From positions 1 through 64,000 of the forward strand of contig JAZUHB010000045.1 of NCBI GenBank assembly GCA_045641505.1: 64,000 bases of DNA, in the 5' to 3' direction. The first letter of the stretch is position 1, and every line of letters begins with the position of its first letter. Under the pieces are notes generated by a model that was given only the letters and a program-made list of their open reading frames with translations, had not been told where the DNA came from and made no database searches. The position numbers and the translations under genes are program-made. The DNA is from JAZQNF01 sp045641505 (GTDB lineage: Bacteria > Bacillota > Clostridia > Lachnospirales > Bianqueaceae). Below are positions 53,679 to 60,985 of this stretch, piece after piece.

Positions 53679-53767
53679 CGTCATCCCCACACGCTCTTCT
53701 GCCCGGGGAACTCGTCCTCGGTGAGAAGCAGGAGCTCGCGGAGCGCGCCCTCGAGGCCGCGGTTCTG
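53679..53767. repeat. 89-bp direct repeat, right copy (3' end of the intact GH31 gene)
   Basis: This is the last part of the functional GH31 gene and matches 44513-44601 at 88 of 89 positions. The stop codon TGA lies at 53681-53683. The two copies bound 44602-53678. Confidence 0.9.
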
Positions 53768-56179
53768 GGGGGCGCGGCCGCAGAGGCGGGTAAGCTTGCG
53801 GTGGGCCGTCAGCTTCGCGTCGGAGTAGGTCTTCCAGAACAGATCCTTGTCGTTGTAGGGAAGCCGGGCTTCGCGGATCAGGACGAAGGCGCGGTCCTGC
53901 GCGTCGGAGTTGTCGTGGAGCAGCTCGTCGCCGGTGATCTTCACCTCGACGCGGCTGCTGATGAGGGCGCTCACGGTGATCTCCCAACTGTTCGAGGCGG
54001 CGTCGCGCACGGCCTTGGCCTCGGCGGGCTTTCCGTCGACGAAGGCGGTCACGCGGGCGGCCTTGTGGAAGCCGCGGAACACGATCTTCCAGCTGCGCAG
54101 GCCGGGCAGAAGCGAGGTGTCGCCCCGCGCGGGCGCGACGGTGAAGCAGGCCTCGCGGCCCCAGTCGAGGCGAAGCTGTGTCTCGGCGAAGGCGCCCTTC
54201 TCGCAGTCGTGTCCCTCGCCCTCGTCCTCGTAGAGCGTGAAGACGTTCGGGGCGCCGGGGAAGACCAGCACCTCCATCTGCCGCGCGTTCCCGAGGGAAT
54301 TGTCTCCCTCCGTGTGCGCGGCCAGCGGGACGATCGCGCCGGCCTTCGCGAAGACCGCGGCCCGGTCGAGCGGGCGTCTGACCTCCAGCGTACGGCCGCC
54401 GAAGCCGGAGTAGCGGAGACCCGTCTCCAGGTCGAACCACTCGCCCTCCGGGAACCAGACGCGGGTGCCGGCGGTGGCGCTCACCGGATCGTTCGGCTCG
54501 GTGATCGGCGCCGCCATGAGCTCGGTGCCGAAGAAGTACTGATTCGGCTGCGCGTAGGCCGCGTCGCGCTTCGGATAGCGGTAATAGAGCGGCTGCACCA
54601 GCGGCTGAAGCTCGTCGTGGCAGAGCCGGTTCATCGTGTACAGATAGGGGAAGAGCTGATGGCGGAAGCGCAGCCATTTCTTCATGATCTCTTCCGTCGC
54701 CTTGTCATAGCACCAGGGCTCCTTCTGGACCCAGTGGGAGTTCGTGCTGTGCAGGCGGTTGATCGGGGAGAACACGCCCAGCTGCAGCCAGCGGGCCTGC
54801 AGCTCGCCGTCGCAGTAGCCGCTCATGTGGCCGCCGATGTCGTGGCTCCACCAGCAGTAGCCGATGTTCGAGGCCGTCGCGGTGAAGTAGGGCTGGAAGC
54901 GGAGCGTATCCCAGGTGATGTGCGTGTCGCCGGAGAAGCCGACGGGATAGCGCTGGCTGCCGGGGCCGGAGTAGCGGGAGAAGAACATCGGCCGCTTGCC
55001 GTCCCGGGCGATGTCGAGGATATGCAGATGGTTCAGCATCCACAGGGGATCGAGCCGTTCGCGGGGGTCCTGATACTCGCCGGGCTGGTTGGGCTCGTGG
55101 ATCCACCAGTAGTTGGTGCCCTGCTGCCAGTCCATCCACCAGAAATCGACGCCCTCGTCCTCCAGCGGATGCAGGAGCTCGTCGAAATAGGCGCTCATGT
55201 ACCCGGGCGAGAGGACGTCGAAAAGCAGCGTCTTCCCCTCCTCCGGGTCCCGGCCGAGAGCCTTCGCCATCGCGGCGTAGCGGTCCTCGTGGGGGCGGAC
55301 GCCGTCGGCGGGATGCAGGTTCAGCGCGGTATGCAGGCCGTCCTCATGGAGCTCCCGGAGGAAGGCCGCGGGGTCCGGGAAGAGCTCCCGGTTCCAGGAG
55401 AAGCCGGTCCAGCCGTTCGGCAGACTCTTCTCGCGGGAGGGCGTCTGCACGCTGTCCACCGGATGCCAGTCCATGTCGACGACGCCCACGGAGAAGGGAA
55501 CGTCCTCCTCGCGGAAGCGCTTCATCAGGCCGAGATACTCCTCCTGCGTGTAGATATGATAGCGGCTCCACCAGTTGCCCAGCGCGTAGGCGGGCAGCAG
55601 GGAGGGCGCGCCGGTCAGGCGGTAGAAATCACGCACACAGGCGGGATAATCGAAGCCGTAGCCGAAGAAATAGGCGTCGACGGTGTTCTCACGGCGGAGC
55701 TCGACCCAGCCGTCCTTACCGAGCAGCATCGAGGCGGAATCGTCGATCGCCGCGAAGCCGTTCCGGGAGACGAGGCCGCGCTCGAGCGTGATCTCGCCGT
55801 CGATCCCGTCCAGGGTGCGGACGGTGCCGCCGAGGTCCTCGTAGGTCTCGCCGAAGCGCCAGGCGGAGGCGGGCTCCTCCTTCAGGCGGACGGTGAGCGT
55901 ATCGGCCGCGAAGGGCGCGTTTTCAGTGTAGACGAGGCAGAGCTTCTCCGTCTCGAGGCGGAGCGTGCCACCCTCCTTCACCGTTTCGAACGGAACCGCC
56001 GGAAAGTCCCGGTAGAAGACCTTCTGGCTGGCCCGGTCCTCGAAGACGCCGTCCGCCGCGTACTCCAGCCGGAGCAGCCGGTCGGTGAGGACCGTGAAGC
56101 GGTAGCGCTCTCCCTTTACGGTGTTTTCCGGGCAGGCCAGCGGCCGCACGGGCCAGATGAAGCGTTCCTTGTCCATCAT
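53681..56179 (-). CDS. Glycoside hydrolase family 31 (alpha-glucosidase/xylosidase class)
   Basis: An 832-aa cytoplasmic retaining alpha-glycosidase. N-terminal jelly-roll (about 1-200), TIM barrel with the nucleophile Asp in FWWMDWQQG near residue 350 and the acid/base Asp in SGDTHITWD near 418, and a DUF5110-type C-terminal domain (TLYEDEGEGHD). The DWQQG form is that of GH31 subgroups acting on plant or bacterial alpha-glycosides; the substrate is not certain. AGGAGAAAC before ATG supports the start. It has its own promoter. Its 3' end is the 89-bp repeat that borders the Rhs island. Confidence 0.9.
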   Translation of the reverse strand: MMDKERFIWPVRPLACPENTVKGERYRFTVLTDRLLRLEYAADGVFEDRASQKVFYRDFPAVPFETVKEGGTLRLETEKLCLVYTENAPFAADTLTVRLKEEPASAWRFGETYEDLGGTVRTLDGIDGEITLERGLVSRNGFAAIDDSASMLLGKDGWVELRRENTVDAYFFGYGFDYPACVRDFYRLTGAPSLLPAYALGNWWSRYHIYTQEEYLGLMKRFREEDVPFSVGVVDMDWHPVDSVQTPSREKSLPNGWTGFSWNRELFPDPAAFLRELHEDGLHTALNLHPADGVRPHEDRYAAMAKALGRDPEEGKTLLFDVLSPGYMSAYFDELLHPLEDEGVDFWWMDWQQGTNYWWIHEPNQPGEYQDPRERLDPLWMLNHLHILDIARDGKRPMFFSRYSGPGSQRYPVGFSGDTHITWDTLRFQPYFTATASNIGYCWWSHDIGGHMSGYCDGELQARWLQLGVFSPINRLHSTNSHWVQKEPWCYDKATEEIMKKWLRFRHQLFPYLYTMNRLCHDELQPLVQPLYYRYPKRDAAYAQPNQYFFGTELMAAPITEPNDPVSATAGTRVWFPEGEWFDLETGLRYSGFGGRTLEVRRPLDRAAVFAKAGAIVPLAAHTEGDNSLGNARQMEVLVFPGAPNVFTLYEDEGEGHDCEKGAFAETQLRLDWGREACFTVAPARGDTSLLPGLRSWKIVFRGFHKAARVTAFVDGKPAEAKAVRDAASNSWEITVSALISSRVEVKITGDELLHDNSDAQDRAFVLIREARLPYNDKDLFWKTYSDAKLTAHRKLTRLCGRAPQNRGLEGALRELLLLTEDEFPGQKSVWG

Positions 56180-56212
56180 GTTTCTCCTTGTCGCGTGAAT
56201 AAGCTTTCCTTC

Positions 56213-56241
56213 ATAATAGCCCGCGCGCGGGGCCGCGTCAA
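56213..56241 (-). promoter_or_regulatory. Promoter of the GH31 gene
   Basis: Minus strand: -35 TTGACG (56236-56241), 17-bp GC-rich spacer, -10 TATTAT (56213-56218). Confidence 0.75.
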
Positions 56242-56248
56242 CCGAAAA

Positions 56249-56276
56249 AGCCGGGGAGGATGGCCCTCTCCGGCTT
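56249..56276 (-). terminator. Terminator of the PfkB-family gene
   Basis: AAGCCGGGGAGG (56249-56260) pairs with CCCTCTCCGGCTT (56264-56276) around ATGG-type bases; on the minus strand it runs into CTTTTTCGG. Confidence 0.75.
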
Positions 56277-56282
56277 CGTGTT

Positions 56283-57302
56283 TTACTTTGCGGCCTCCTC
56301 CAGCTCCTTGTAGAGCGAAAGGACCGTCGGCAGATCGGCCATGCCCTCGGTCGCGCCGGGCTCCCGCATGGAGATCACCGCGGCAGCGCTGCCCAGGTGG
56401 ATGCTTTCGGCGAGCGTGAGCTTCCTCGCGGCGCCCAGGAGCACGCCCGCGCAGAAGGCGTCGCCCGCGCCGACCTTGCCCTTGATGTAGCCGGCCGGCA
56501 GGGGGATGCTGGGCTCGAAGACGAGCGCGCCGCCCTTCGCCTTGCCCCAGGCGCCCTCGGGGCAGTGGATCACCGCCCAGGTGGAAACGCCCAGAGAAAA
56601 CAGCGCGTCGAGCGCCTCCTCCATCTGCTCCGGGAGCAGCGCGCCGTCCTCCCCGCGGAGCGTGACGCCGGTGGAGCCTTCGGCCTCCAGCTCGTTGATG
56701 ATGCAGTAATCGGTGTAGCGGAGCGCCGGCGGCACCAGACGGCGGAAACGGTCGCCGGACTCGGAGACCACGTCCACCGAGGTCTTGATCCCGCGCTCCT
56801 TCGCGTGGGCGAGGAGCCTGGCCATCTTCGTGCCGTACTCCGCGTCCTCCCGGTCCAGCGCCGGAAGCAGCAGGATGTAGGCGACGTGCAGGATCTCCGC
56901 GCCGATTCCGTCGAGGTCGATATCCTCCTCGCAGAAATCCGCGCCCGCACCGCTGTAGGTGAAGAAGGTGCGCTGGCGGCTTTCGGTCTCGTTCATCACG
57001 AGGGTGAAGGAGGTCGCGCTGCCGTCGCGGATCTGGCTTCGGTCGATGTTGGGATAGCGGCCCAGGTACTCCCGCACCAGCTCGCCCTCCGCGTCCCGGC
57101 CAAGCCGGCCGCAGGCCCAGACGGGCAGCTCCGGGCAGAGCGCCGCGAGATCGACGCCCACGTTCGGGACGGAGCCGCCGACGGTGCGGACGGCCTCTCC
57201 CAGGATCGGGACGAGCTCGCCGCTCTTCGGGATCCGGTCCACCGGATAGCTGATGTCCACGATCATATTGCCTGCTACGGCAATGCCTTTTCTCTCATTC
57301 AT
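56283..57302 (-). CDS. PfkB-family carbohydrate kinase
   Basis: A 339-aa cytoplasmic ribokinase-type kinase. N-terminal AVAGNMIVDISYPV, GGSVPNVGVDLA (substrate site) and the catalytic GKVGAGDAFCAG with Asp near residue 281. PfkB members phosphorylate fructose, ribose, KDG, tagatose 6-phosphate or nucleosides; this one cannot be narrowed. ATG 57302 is chosen because GGAGG lies 9-10 bases upstream; the frame extends to 57401 but starts in the terminator of the next gene upstream. Has its own promoter and terminator. Confidence 0.88.
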   Translation of the reverse strand: MNERKGIAVAGNMIVDISYPVDRIPKSGELVPILGEAVRTVGGSVPNVGVDLAALCPELPVWACGRLGRDAEGELVREYLGRYPNIDRSQIRDGSATSFTLVMNETESRQRTFFTYSGAGADFCEEDIDLDGIGAEILHVAYILLLPALDREDAEYGTKMARLLAHAKERGIKTSVDVVSESGDRFRRLVPPALRYTDYCIINELEAEGSTGVTLRGEDGALLPEQMEEALDALFSLGVSTWAVIHCPEGAWGKAKGGALVFEPSIPLPAGYIKGKVGAGDAFCAGVLLGAARKLTLAESIHLGSAAAVISMREPGATEGMADLPTVLSLYKELEEAAK

Positions 57303-57338
57303 TTTTTCACGCCTCCGTTTCCGGCTTTTCTTATTCAC

Positions 57339-57368
57339 AGTATAGAGGAAAAGCCGGCGCCGCCTCAA
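57339..57368 (-). promoter_or_regulatory. Promoter of the PfkB-family gene
   Basis: Minus strand: -35 TTGAGG (57363-57368), 18-bp spacer, -10 TATACT (57339-57344). Confidence 0.65.
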
Positions 57369-57402
57369 GAGAATAAATTGCGAAAAATCAGCACAAAACA
57401 CG

Positions 57403-57443
57403 AAAAACCGCCCGCGTTCCGGCTCGGGGAACAGGCGGGCGGT
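57403..57443 (-). terminator. Terminator after the zinc-dependent dehydrogenase gene
   Basis: On the minus strand ACCGCCCGC pairs with GCGGGCGGT and is followed by TTTTTCG. It lies 13 bp after the dehydrogenase stop at 57456. Confidence 0.8.
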
Positions 57444-57455
57444 CCGTTTCGGTGC

Positions 57456-58715
57456 TTATTTCATCTTCGCGGCCAGCAGGTACTTCTCCGCCTCGGCAGA
57501 CCACAGGCCGTTGCTGCGCTCGCAGATCTCCGCCAGTCCGGCGAAGAAGGGATTGCTCTTCCCCAGCTCGGCGAAGTCGGCGATGGCGGTGAGAGGCATC
57601 TCGATCTGGGTGTAGATCAGCTTCTTGCCGCCGCGGATGTTGGGCAGATTGAGGGTGGTGTCGACCACGGCGTTCAGGCCGCCCACATGGGTGACCATCG
57701 CCGCGGGATTGATGCGGCCGGAGGTCATCATCTCGATGGCTTCCTTCATGTCGTTGGTGTTGCCGCCGCTGGTGCCGACCACGTGGGTGTACAGATAGTG
57801 GACGTTGTACCAGTTGAACTCGGCCTTGAACTGGTTGTTGGTGGGACCCGCGAAGAAGTTCAGGCAGCCGTCGAAGCCCAGGATGTCGCCGGCCTGCTCC
57901 ACGACGGGACGCACGGGGGCGAAGCAGATGACGTCGTCGTAGCCGGTGCCGCCGGTGAGCTCGCGCAGGTACGCGGTGTCGCAGCCGGGCTTCGCGGTGT
58001 TCACGTAGTGGAGCTCGATGCCCAGCTCCGCCGCGTGCGCGACGGTGTAGATGCTCTCGGCGCGGGCCAGACGCTCGTCGTCGATGTCGGTGACGACCAG
58101 CAGGGAGGGCCGGCGGTCGCAATGCAGCGCGTAGTCGATCGCGCCGAGTCCCATCGGGCCGACGGAGGCCAGGAGCGCCATCTTGCCGCCCTCCACGATG
58201 CCCATGTTATGCTCGTAGGAGCCGGCCTTGGTGTGGTACATGGCGTGGAAGGTGCCGACGATGCAGCTCATGGGCTCGGACAGGGAGCCGTAGAAATAGG
58301 TGTCGGAATCGTAGGGCAGCAGGCAGTCCATCAGCAGGGTCTCGATGGGCACGTTGCCGTACTGCGCGTCGCCGCCGCAGAAATTGTAGGAATAGCCGGG
58401 CGCCATCTGGGAGCCCTTGTAGTAATGGGCGGGCTGGATGGCGAAGCCCTGGCCCTTGTGATACTTCTCTTTCCAGTTCTCGCCGACCTCGTCGATCACG
58501 CCGCAGAACTCGTGGCCCACGATCGTGGGATTCTCCTCGACGTTGTCGGGCACGCGCTTGTGCTCGCCGCCCTCGAGAGCCGCCTTGTAGGTGCTCATGC
58601 AGAGGGAATCGGACATGATCTTGATGCGGACGTCGTCGGGCCCGACTTCGGGCAGCTCGATCTCCTCGAGACGCAGATCCATCTTGCCGTGGATGCGGAC
58701 AGCCTTCGTTTTCAT
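57456..58715 (-). CDS. Zinc-binding dehydrogenase (sorbose-1-phosphate reductase-like)
   Basis: A 419-aa medium-chain dehydrogenase. GroES-like N-terminal domain with VGHEFCGVIDEVG, Rossmann domain with ALLASVGPMGLGAIDYAL, and an NAD(P)-site Asp in VVTDID. In length and phrases such as YKAALEGGEHKRVP it resembles L-sorbose-1-phosphate reductases, which reduce a ketose phosphate to a hexitol phosphate; the substrate is inferred. ATG 58715 has AGGAGG 8 bases upstream; the open frame goes up to 58745. Has its own promoter and terminator. Confidence 0.82.
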   Translation of the reverse strand: MKTKAVRIHGKMDLRLEEIELPEVGPDDVRIKIMSDSLCMSTYKAALEGGEHKRVPDNVEENPTIVGHEFCGVIDEVGENWKEKYHKGQGFAIQPAHYYKGSQMAPGYSYNFCGGDAQYGNVPIETLLMDCLLPYDSDTYFYGSLSEPMSCIVGTFHAMYHTKAGSYEHNMGIVEGGKMALLASVGPMGLGAIDYALHCDRRPSLLVVTDIDDERLARAESIYTVAHAAELGIELHYVNTAKPGCDTAYLRELTGGTGYDDVICFAPVRPVVEQAGDILGFDGCLNFFAGPTNNQFKAEFNWYNVHYLYTHVVGTSGGNTNDMKEAIEMMTSGRINPAAMVTHVGGLNAVVDTTLNLPNIRGGKKLIYTQIEMPLTAIADFAELGKSNPFFAGLAEICERSNGLWSAEAEKYLLAAKMK

Positions 58716-58773
58716 GAAAAAACCTCCTGACAGGTGATATCGCAATTAGGTGTTCCGAATGAATTTCCTGCAC

Positions 58774-58803
58774 ATTTTAGCCGCTTCCGCGGGCGGATGT
58801 CAA
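58774..58803 (-). promoter_or_regulatory. Promoter of the zinc-binding dehydrogenase gene
   Basis: Minus strand: -35 TTGACA (58798-58803), 18-bp spacer, -10 TAAAAT (58774-58779). The -35 box begins 6 bp past the asnA stop. Confidence 0.8.
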
Positions 58804-58809
58804 TAGCCC

Positions 58810-59796
58810 TTACAGCAGCCGGATGCCCGCGGCCTCGCATTTTTCGAGCTCGCTCTCGGGCCAGACGGAGGCCTGCACCTCGCCGATGTGGGCCTTCTGC
58901 AGCATGAACATGCAGAGGCGCGACTGACCGATGCCGCCGCCCACGGTCTGGGGCAGCTCGCCGGCCATCAGGCTCCGGTGGAAGGGAAGCGCGAGGCGGT
59001 CGGCGGCCCCGGCGCGCCCGAGCTGGGCGCGGAGGCTCTCCGGGTCCACGCGGATGCCCATCGAGGAGATCTCGAAGGCCCGGTCCAGCAGCGGATAGTA
59101 GAGAATGATGTCGCCGTTCAGCTCCCAGTCGTCGTAGTCGGGGGCGCGGCCGTCGTGGGGCTCGCCGTTCGAAAGCGGTCCGCCGATCTTCATCAGGAAA
59201 TAGGCGCCGGCCTCGCGCGCGTAGGCGTTCTCCCGTTCCTTCGGCGTAAGGCCGGGGTAGCGGTCTAAAAGCTCCTGGGAGGTGATGAAGGCGATGCTCT
59301 CGGGAAGCTGGGGCGAAAGCTGCGGGAAGCGGTTGCAGACGGCCCGCTCGGTCATCCGCATCGCGTCGTAGATCGCGCGGACGGTCTTCTTCAGATACTC
59401 CTCCGTGCGCTCCTCCGGCCGCATGACCTTCTCCCAGTCCCACTGATCGACGTAGAGGGAATGGAGCTCGTCGCAGACCTCGTCGCGGCGGATGGCGTTC
59501 ATGTCGGTGTAGATGCCCGCGCCCGCGCCGATGCCGTACTGACGGAGCGCCATGCGCTTCCATTTGGCCAGGCTCTGCACGACCTCGAGCTCGCGGCCGG
59601 TCTCCTTCACGTCGAAGGAAACGGGGCGCTCGACGCCGCTCAGGTTATCGTTCAGACCGCTTTCGCGGGTGACGAACAGCGGGGCGGAGGCCCGGGCCAG
59701 GTTCAGCGCGTCGCAGAGCAGGTCCTCGAAGCGGTGCTTGAGGAAACGGATCGCGGCCTGGGTGTCGCGGATATCCAGCTTGGAACGGTAACTCAT
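58810..59796 (-). CDS. asnA: Aspartate--ammonia ligase (asparagine synthetase A)
   Basis: Makes asparagine from aspartate, ammonia and ATP. 328 aa, usual length about 330; class II synthetase fold. Signatures: LFVTRESGLNDNLSGVERPV, QSLAKWKR, YGIGAGAGIYTDMNAIRRDE and GGGIGQSRLCMFMLQK near the C-terminus. Its ATG overlaps the nagA stop by 4 bases (ATGA), implying translational coupling. Being ammonia-dependent, it could use nitrogen from amino sugars; see findings. Confidence 0.95.
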   Translation of the reverse strand: MSYRSKLDIRDTQAAIRFLKHRFEDLLCDALNLARASAPLFVTRESGLNDNLSGVERPVSFDVKETGRELEVVQSLAKWKRMALRQYGIGAGAGIYTDMNAIRRDEVCDELHSLYVDQWDWEKVMRPEERTEEYLKKTVRAIYDAMRMTERAVCNRFPQLSPQLPESIAFITSQELLDRYPGLTPKERENAYAREAGAYFLMKIGGPLSNGEPHDGRAPDYDDWELNGDIILYYPLLDRAFEISSMGIRVDPESLRAQLGRAGAADRLALPFHRSLMAGELPQTVGGGIGQSRLCMFMLQKAHIGEVQASVWPESELEKCEAAGIRLL

Positions 59797-60974
59797 ACGG
59801 TCTTCTTTCCCCGCACGAAGACGGCTTCGATCCCGATGTTCTCATCGAAGAGCACGAGATCCGCGTCGAAGCCGGGCTCGACCTTGCCCTTGCGGGCGTC
59901 CTCGCCGATGGCCTTCGCGGGGTTCTCGGTGATCATGCCGATGACCTCGGGCAGGGGGATGCCGACCTGCTTCGTCATCACGCGGACCAGGCGGTCGGTC
60001 GTGGCGACGCTGCCGGCGAAGGAGATGCCGTCGGGCATCCGGGCGATGTCCGGGCCGACGATCACGTCCTGCCCGTTCGCGAGGCTGCCCAGCTTATAGA
60101 TGCCCGCGGGCATGCCGGCGCCGCGCATCGCGTCGGTGATCAGGCAGATCCGGTCCTTGCCCTTGGTCTTGTAGATGAGTTTCAGCAGCTCCGGCGGCAG
60201 GTGCATGCCGTCCGCGATGACCTCGCAGCAGACCTCGTCCAGAAGGAGCGAGGTCTCGATCACGCCGAGGATGCGGCTTCCGTTCTTCCGGGTGATGGTG
60301 GACATGCTGGAATACAGATGGGTCGCCATCGTATAGCCCGCTTCCACGGCGGCCTTCGCCTGCTCGTAGGTGGCGGCGGTGTGGCCCAGGGAGAAGACGA
60401 TGCCCTCGTCCTTCAGGTCCTCGCAGATCCGCTCCGCGCCGGGAAGCTCGGGCGCGACGGTCCAGATGCGGATCGCGCCGGCCGCGTGCTCCGCCAGCAG
60501 CTTGTAGGAGCCGTCCTCGGGATTGCGGATGTAGGCGGGATCCTGCGCGCCGCACTGGGAGGGCGCGACGTAGGGGCCTTCCATGTGGATGCCGAGAAGC
60601 TCGGGCAGCTCCTCCGCCTCGGGCGAGGCCTTGACCTCGCGCAGCACGTCGAAGACGCCGCAGAGCTCCTCCTGCGTGCCGGTCAGGGTGGTGGGCACCA
60701 TCGAGGTGGTGCCGTGCCGCATGTGGGCGCGCGCCGCGGTCATGAAGGCCTCGGGAGTGCCGTCCATGAAATCGGCTCCGCCGCCGCCGTGCAGATGCAG
60801 ATCGATGAAACCGGCGGAAAGGAAGAGTCCCCTGCCGTCCACGCGGGGCAGCGCGCCGTTCGGATCGAAGTCCCGCACCGCGGCGATCCTGCCGTCACGC
60901 ACCTCCACTTCCGTATTTTCACGAATGCCGGACGCCGTCACGAGACGGACCGGACCGATCACGAAATGCTTCAT
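59793..60974 (-). CDS. nagA: N-acetylglucosamine-6-phosphate deacetylase
   Basis: Removes the acetyl group from GlcNAc-6-phosphate. 393 aa, amidohydrolase fold: LHLHGGGGADFMDG (first HxH), HMEGPYVAPSQCGAQDP, SLGHTAATYEQA (His), LITDAMRGAG (catalytic Asp). ATG 60974 is preferred over an ATG at 60989, since GAGGTG lies 5 bases upstream. It lies between a lipoprotein gene and asnA in one operon; a nagB gene is not in view. Confidence 0.94.
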   Translation of the reverse strand: MKHFVIGPVRLVTASGIRENTEVEVRDGRIAAVRDFDPNGALPRVDGRGLFLSAGFIDLHLHGGGGADFMDGTPEAFMTAARAHMRHGTTSMVPTTLTGTQEELCGVFDVLREVKASPEAEELPELLGIHMEGPYVAPSQCGAQDPAYIRNPEDGSYKLLAEHAAGAIRIWTVAPELPGAERICEDLKDEGIVFSLGHTAATYEQAKAAVEAGYTMATHLYSSMSTITRKNGSRILGVIETSLLLDEVCCEVIADGMHLPPELLKLIYKTKGKDRICLITDAMRGAGMPAGIYKLGSLANGQDVIVGPDIARMPDGISFAGSVATTDRLVRVMTKQVGIPLPEVIGMITENPAKAIGEDARKGKVEPGFDADLVLFDENIGIEAVFVRGKKTV

Positions 60975-60985
60975 GTGACACCTCA

